A stretch of 64,000 nucleotides of DNA from Xanthomonas sp. CFBP 8443 (GTDB lineage Bacteria; Pseudomonadota; Gammaproteobacteria; Xanthomonadales; Xanthomonadaceae): NCBI RefSeq assembly GCF_025666195.1, contig NZ_CP102592.1, forward strand, positions 2,666,001 to 2,730,000, written 5' to 3'. The position numbers and the translations under genes were made by a program. This document shows positions 62,158 to 64,000 of the stretch, in pieces (within the stretch, counting starts at the first letter, position 1; each line of letters begins with the position of its first letter). The notes beneath the pieces were generated by a model. The model was not told the origin of the DNA. It did not search any database and saw only the letters and a program-made list of their open reading frames with translations.

Positions 62158-62187
62158 TTGATTAGTCAAGCCCAGTCCGTGTATATA
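62158..62187 (+). promoter_or_regulatory. Candidate sigma70-type promoter for the acylase gene
   Basis: TTGATT (62158-62163) and TATATA (62182-62187) separated by 18 nt, each 4 of 6 matches to the consensus. If real, the 5' leader to the acylase ATG would be about 265 nt. Xanthomonad promoters often fit the consensus poorly, so this is only a candidate. Confidence 0.3.
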
Positions 62188-62216
62188 TCCGCGACGGAAT
62201 CACATGGACGGACTGG
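62172..62216. promoter_or_regulatory. Inverted repeat in the divergent promoter region
   Basis: Perfect 9-bp arms ccagtccgt (62172-62180) and acggactgg (62208-62216) separated by 27 nt that include TATATAT. The arms straddle the candidate -10 of the acylase promoter. This could be an operator for a dimeric regulator or a leader hairpin. No regulator is recognizable from the motif. Confidence 0.4.
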
Positions 62217-62458
62217 AACATGCCATGCTCTACGCGTTGCTCTTTCAAACGAACTCTCGACTGGACGAGCCACGCGGGCCTGCATGGACCTTGCACTCGG
62301 TTGTGGCCGGGCGTGCTTGCTGAAGCAGTTAGCGAATCCGCAGCGGTGCACGTAGAGCTGGATTCTTTTCTCCATACGCTGTTCTTCAGCCTCACTCCGG
62401 GTATCCGACAGACCGCCGGCATCGCGCGCAGCGACTCGCCATCGACCCTCGTCGCCTG

Positions 62459-64000
62459 ATGACGCCACGATCGTTTCCTCTGGCGACGCGCCTGGTCGCG
62501 CTCGTCGTGCTGCCACTACTCGCCGGTGCGGGGTGGCTGTTTTTCTCGCTGCACGCCAGTCTGCCTGCCGATGGCACGCTGCGCCTCGAACACGGAGTCT
62601 CCGCGCCCGTGGCGATCGCGCGCGACCCCAACGGCGTGCCTCACATACGGGCCGACAGCGACACCGATGCTTTTTTTGCTATCGGCTACGTGCATGCGCA
62701 GGACCGACTGTGGCAACTGGAGCTGCAACGGCGCATGGCGCGCGGCCGCCTGAGCGAGATATTCGGCAAGGCCAGCATCGAGACGGACGTCTGGTTCCGC
62801 ACCTTGGGACTCTATGATTCGGCGAAGTCGGCCTGGCCCGCTCTCAGCCCGGAAGCGCAGCGATCGCTGACTGCCTATTCGGCCGGCATCAACGCCTGGA
62901 TAGCGGAAAAGCATCCCCTGCCGCCAGAGTTCCGGGCGCTGGGCGTCACCCCCGCGCCTTGGACCGAATTGGATTCGCTGGCATGGATCAAGGTGTTCGC
63001 ACTTGATCTTGGCGGAAACTTCCGCCGTGAAATCGATCGCTACGTCGCCAGCCAGACGCTGACGGACGCGCAACTCGCCGCCTTTTTCCCTTCCTATCCA
63101 GCCGATGCACCGACGACGGCCGCTGCCTTCCCACCCACCAGCCACGACGCGCAACGGCTGCTAGCCCTGGCCGCTTTCCAGCGAGGCCTCGAAAGCGCCT
63201 ACGCGCTCGGCGGACGCAACGTCGGCAGCAACGCATGGGCCGTCGCTGGCCGGCATTCCAAGGACGGCATGGCATTGCTCGCAAACGATCCGCACTTGGG
63301 CCTGCAGATTCCTTCACTGTGGTATGTGGTCAGCGTCGATGCGCCGACTTACAAGGTTTCGGGCATGAGCCTCGTCGGCCTGCCCGTGACCGTCCTCGGG
63401 CGTAATGCGCATATCGCCTGGGGCGGCACCAACATGATGGCCGACGCACAGGACCTATTTCTCGAACGACCTGATCGGAGCGGCGAGCGCTACGAAATCA
63501 ACGGCGCATGGCAGCCCTTCCAGACGCGTACCGAGACACTGCAGGTCCGCGCGGATTTTCCGCAGCAGTTGCGCAAGCAGTACGCACCAGTGACGCTTAA
63601 GGTTCGCCAGACCCGACATGGCCCCATCATCAGCGATTATTACGGGGTGTTCGACCAACCCGTCGCGCTGCGCTGGACTGCGCTTGATCCGGGCGACACT
63701 AGCTACGAGGCTTTTTTCCGCCTGAACTACGCCACCGACTGGAAGAGCTTCAAGGCTGCCCTCGCAAGCCATGTCGCGCCGGCGATGAACATCCTCTACA
63801 TCGATCGCGGCGGCAACATAGGCTATCTCGGCGCAGGGCGGATCCCTATCCGCAAACAGGGCCAGGGAACGCTGCCCTCGCCCGGGTGGGACGACTCCCA
63901 CGACTGGTCTGGGCACATACCAGAGGCTGCCTGGCCGCAAAGCTACAACCCGCCTTCCGGTTACATCGTCAATGCCAACAACAAGATCGTCGGTAACGAT
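62459..64000 (+). CDS. Penicillin acylase family N-terminal nucleophile amidase (partial, C-terminus outside window)
   Basis: Secreted or periplasmic amidase of the penicillin/AHL acylase family, which hydrolyses acyl-amide bonds after autoproteolytic splitting into alpha and beta chains. The 514 visible residues show a basic N-terminus and hydrophobic segment (residues ~12-31; signal peptide or anchor), the alpha-chain region with GYVHAQDRLWQLELQRR, and the cleavage site GGRNVGSNAWAV where Ser257 would become the N-terminal nucleophile of the beta chain, then NDPHLGLQIPSLWY and AWGGTNMMADAQDLF. ATG 62459 was chosen because the signal segment follows directly; there is no clear Shine-Dalgarno. 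It is divergent from the lipopeptide operon. It could deacylate the product or its precursor, protect the host, or be unrelated. Confidence 0.93.
   Translation, partial: MTPRSFPLATRLVALVVLPLLAGAGWLFFSLHASLPADGTLRLEHGVSAPVAIARDPNGVPHIRADSDTDAFFAIGYVHAQDRLWQLELQRRMARGRLSEIFGKASIETDVWFRTLGLYDSAKSAWPALSPEAQRSLTAYSAGINAWIAEKHPLPPEFRALGVTPAPWTELDSLAWIKVFALDLGGNFRREIDRYVASQTLTDAQLAAFFPSYPADAPTTAAAFPPTSHDAQRLLALAAFQRGLESAYALGGRNVGSNAWAVAGRHSKDGMALLANDPHLGLQIPSLWYVVSVDAPTYKVSGMSLVGLPVTVLGRNAHIAWGGTNMMADAQDLFLERPDRSGERYEINGAWQPFQTRTETLQVRADFPQQLRKQYAPVTLKVRQTRHGPIISDYYGVFDQPVALRWTALDPGDTSYEAFFRLNYATDWKSFKAALASHVAPAMNILYIDRGGNIGYLGAGRIPIRKQGQGTLPSPGWDDSHDWSGHIPEAAWPQSYNPPSGYIVNANNKIVGND

Larger units (their letters stand above)
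61980..62458. other. Divergent intergenic region between FAAL operon and acylase
   Basis: About 480 bp with no convincing gene on either strand; the short frames present have no coherent protein character. It must hold the promoters of both the NRPS operon (leftward) and the acylase (rightward). Visible elements: the FAAL Shine-Dalgarno (61983-61988), a dyad cttga-N4-tcaag (62157-62170), a 9-bp inverted repeat (62172-62216) around a TATATAT stretch, and on the minus strand a TTGACT (62164-62169) that could be a -35 element but lacks a good -10. Confidence 0.6.

Noticed and set aside
62137..62169. Minus-strand promoter with -35 TTGACT for the FAAL operon
   Set aside because: The -35 is good, but at 16-18 nt spacing no hexamer matches the -10 consensus at more than about 3 positions.
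62157..62170. cttgattagtcaag as an FNR/Anr box
   Set aside because: The FNR consensus needs TTGAT-N4-ATCAA; here the half sites are too close and only five bases long. Left as an unassigned dyad.
61980..62458. Small genes in the divergent intergenic region
   Set aside because: The frames of 60-115 codons there overlap one another on both strands, contain low-complexity Arg/Ser/Ala sequence, and have no Shine-Dalgarno or domain.
1..64000. Insertion sequences, tRNAs, CRISPR arrays
   Set aside because: None seen. The long repeats are all in-frame NRPS domain duplications, not mobile elements.

Overview
The window is almost entirely one nonribosomal peptide synthetase (NRPS) locus from a GC-rich Gram-negative bacterium. 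The four dual epimerization/condensation domains, of the kind described in Pseudomonas lipopeptide synthetases, together with the overall style point to Gammaproteobacteria. Xanthomonadaceae (Xanthomonas/Lysobacter-like) is my best guess, but nothing here fixes the genus.

Layout, read in the direction of transcription (minus strand, right to left): a fatty acyl-AMP ligase (60318-61973), a free-standing acyl carrier protein (59916-60200), then four giant NRPS genes: NRPS1 (37399-59919, 7 modules), NRPS2 (27546-37406, 3 modules), NRPS3 (17687-27556, 3 modules) and NRPS4 (388-17487, 5 modules plus thioesterase). A type II thioesterase follows (391 to beyond base 1, cut by the window edge). ACP/NRPS1, NRPS1/NRPS2, NRPS2/NRPS3 and NRPS4/TEII overlap by 4-11 bp. 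The only gaps inside the operon are about 117 bp (FAAL/ACP) and 199 bp (NRPS3/NRPS4). A penicillin-acylase family gene (62459 to beyond 64000) is divergent on the plus strand, across a roughly 485-bp intergenic region.

How it works together (inference from collinearity): the ligase adenylates a fatty acid and loads it on the ACP. The starter condensation domain of NRPS1 joins it to residue 1, and 18 modules extend the chain. From specificity residues read by eye, the predicted order is fatty acyl-Ala-Glx-Ala-X4-Pro-D-X6-Glx-D-Glx-Val-Glx-D-X11-Asn-Glu-Ser-Thr-Ser-D-Thr-(Val/Ile/Leu), released by the C-terminal thioesterase, perhaps as a macrolactone. X4, X6 and X11 have specificity codes I cannot assign. 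There is no stand-alone epimerase domain; the D residues come from the four dual E/C domains.

The locus carries clear marks of recent internal recombination. A Ser-Thr bimodule is tandemly duplicated in NRPS4. Three near-identical Glx-activating A domains lie across two genes. One 1.9-kb block is shared by modules 3 and 5 of NRPS1 and stops at the edge of the substrate-binding core. No transporter, MbtH protein, PPTase, regulator, tRNA, IS element or CRISPR array was seen in the window.
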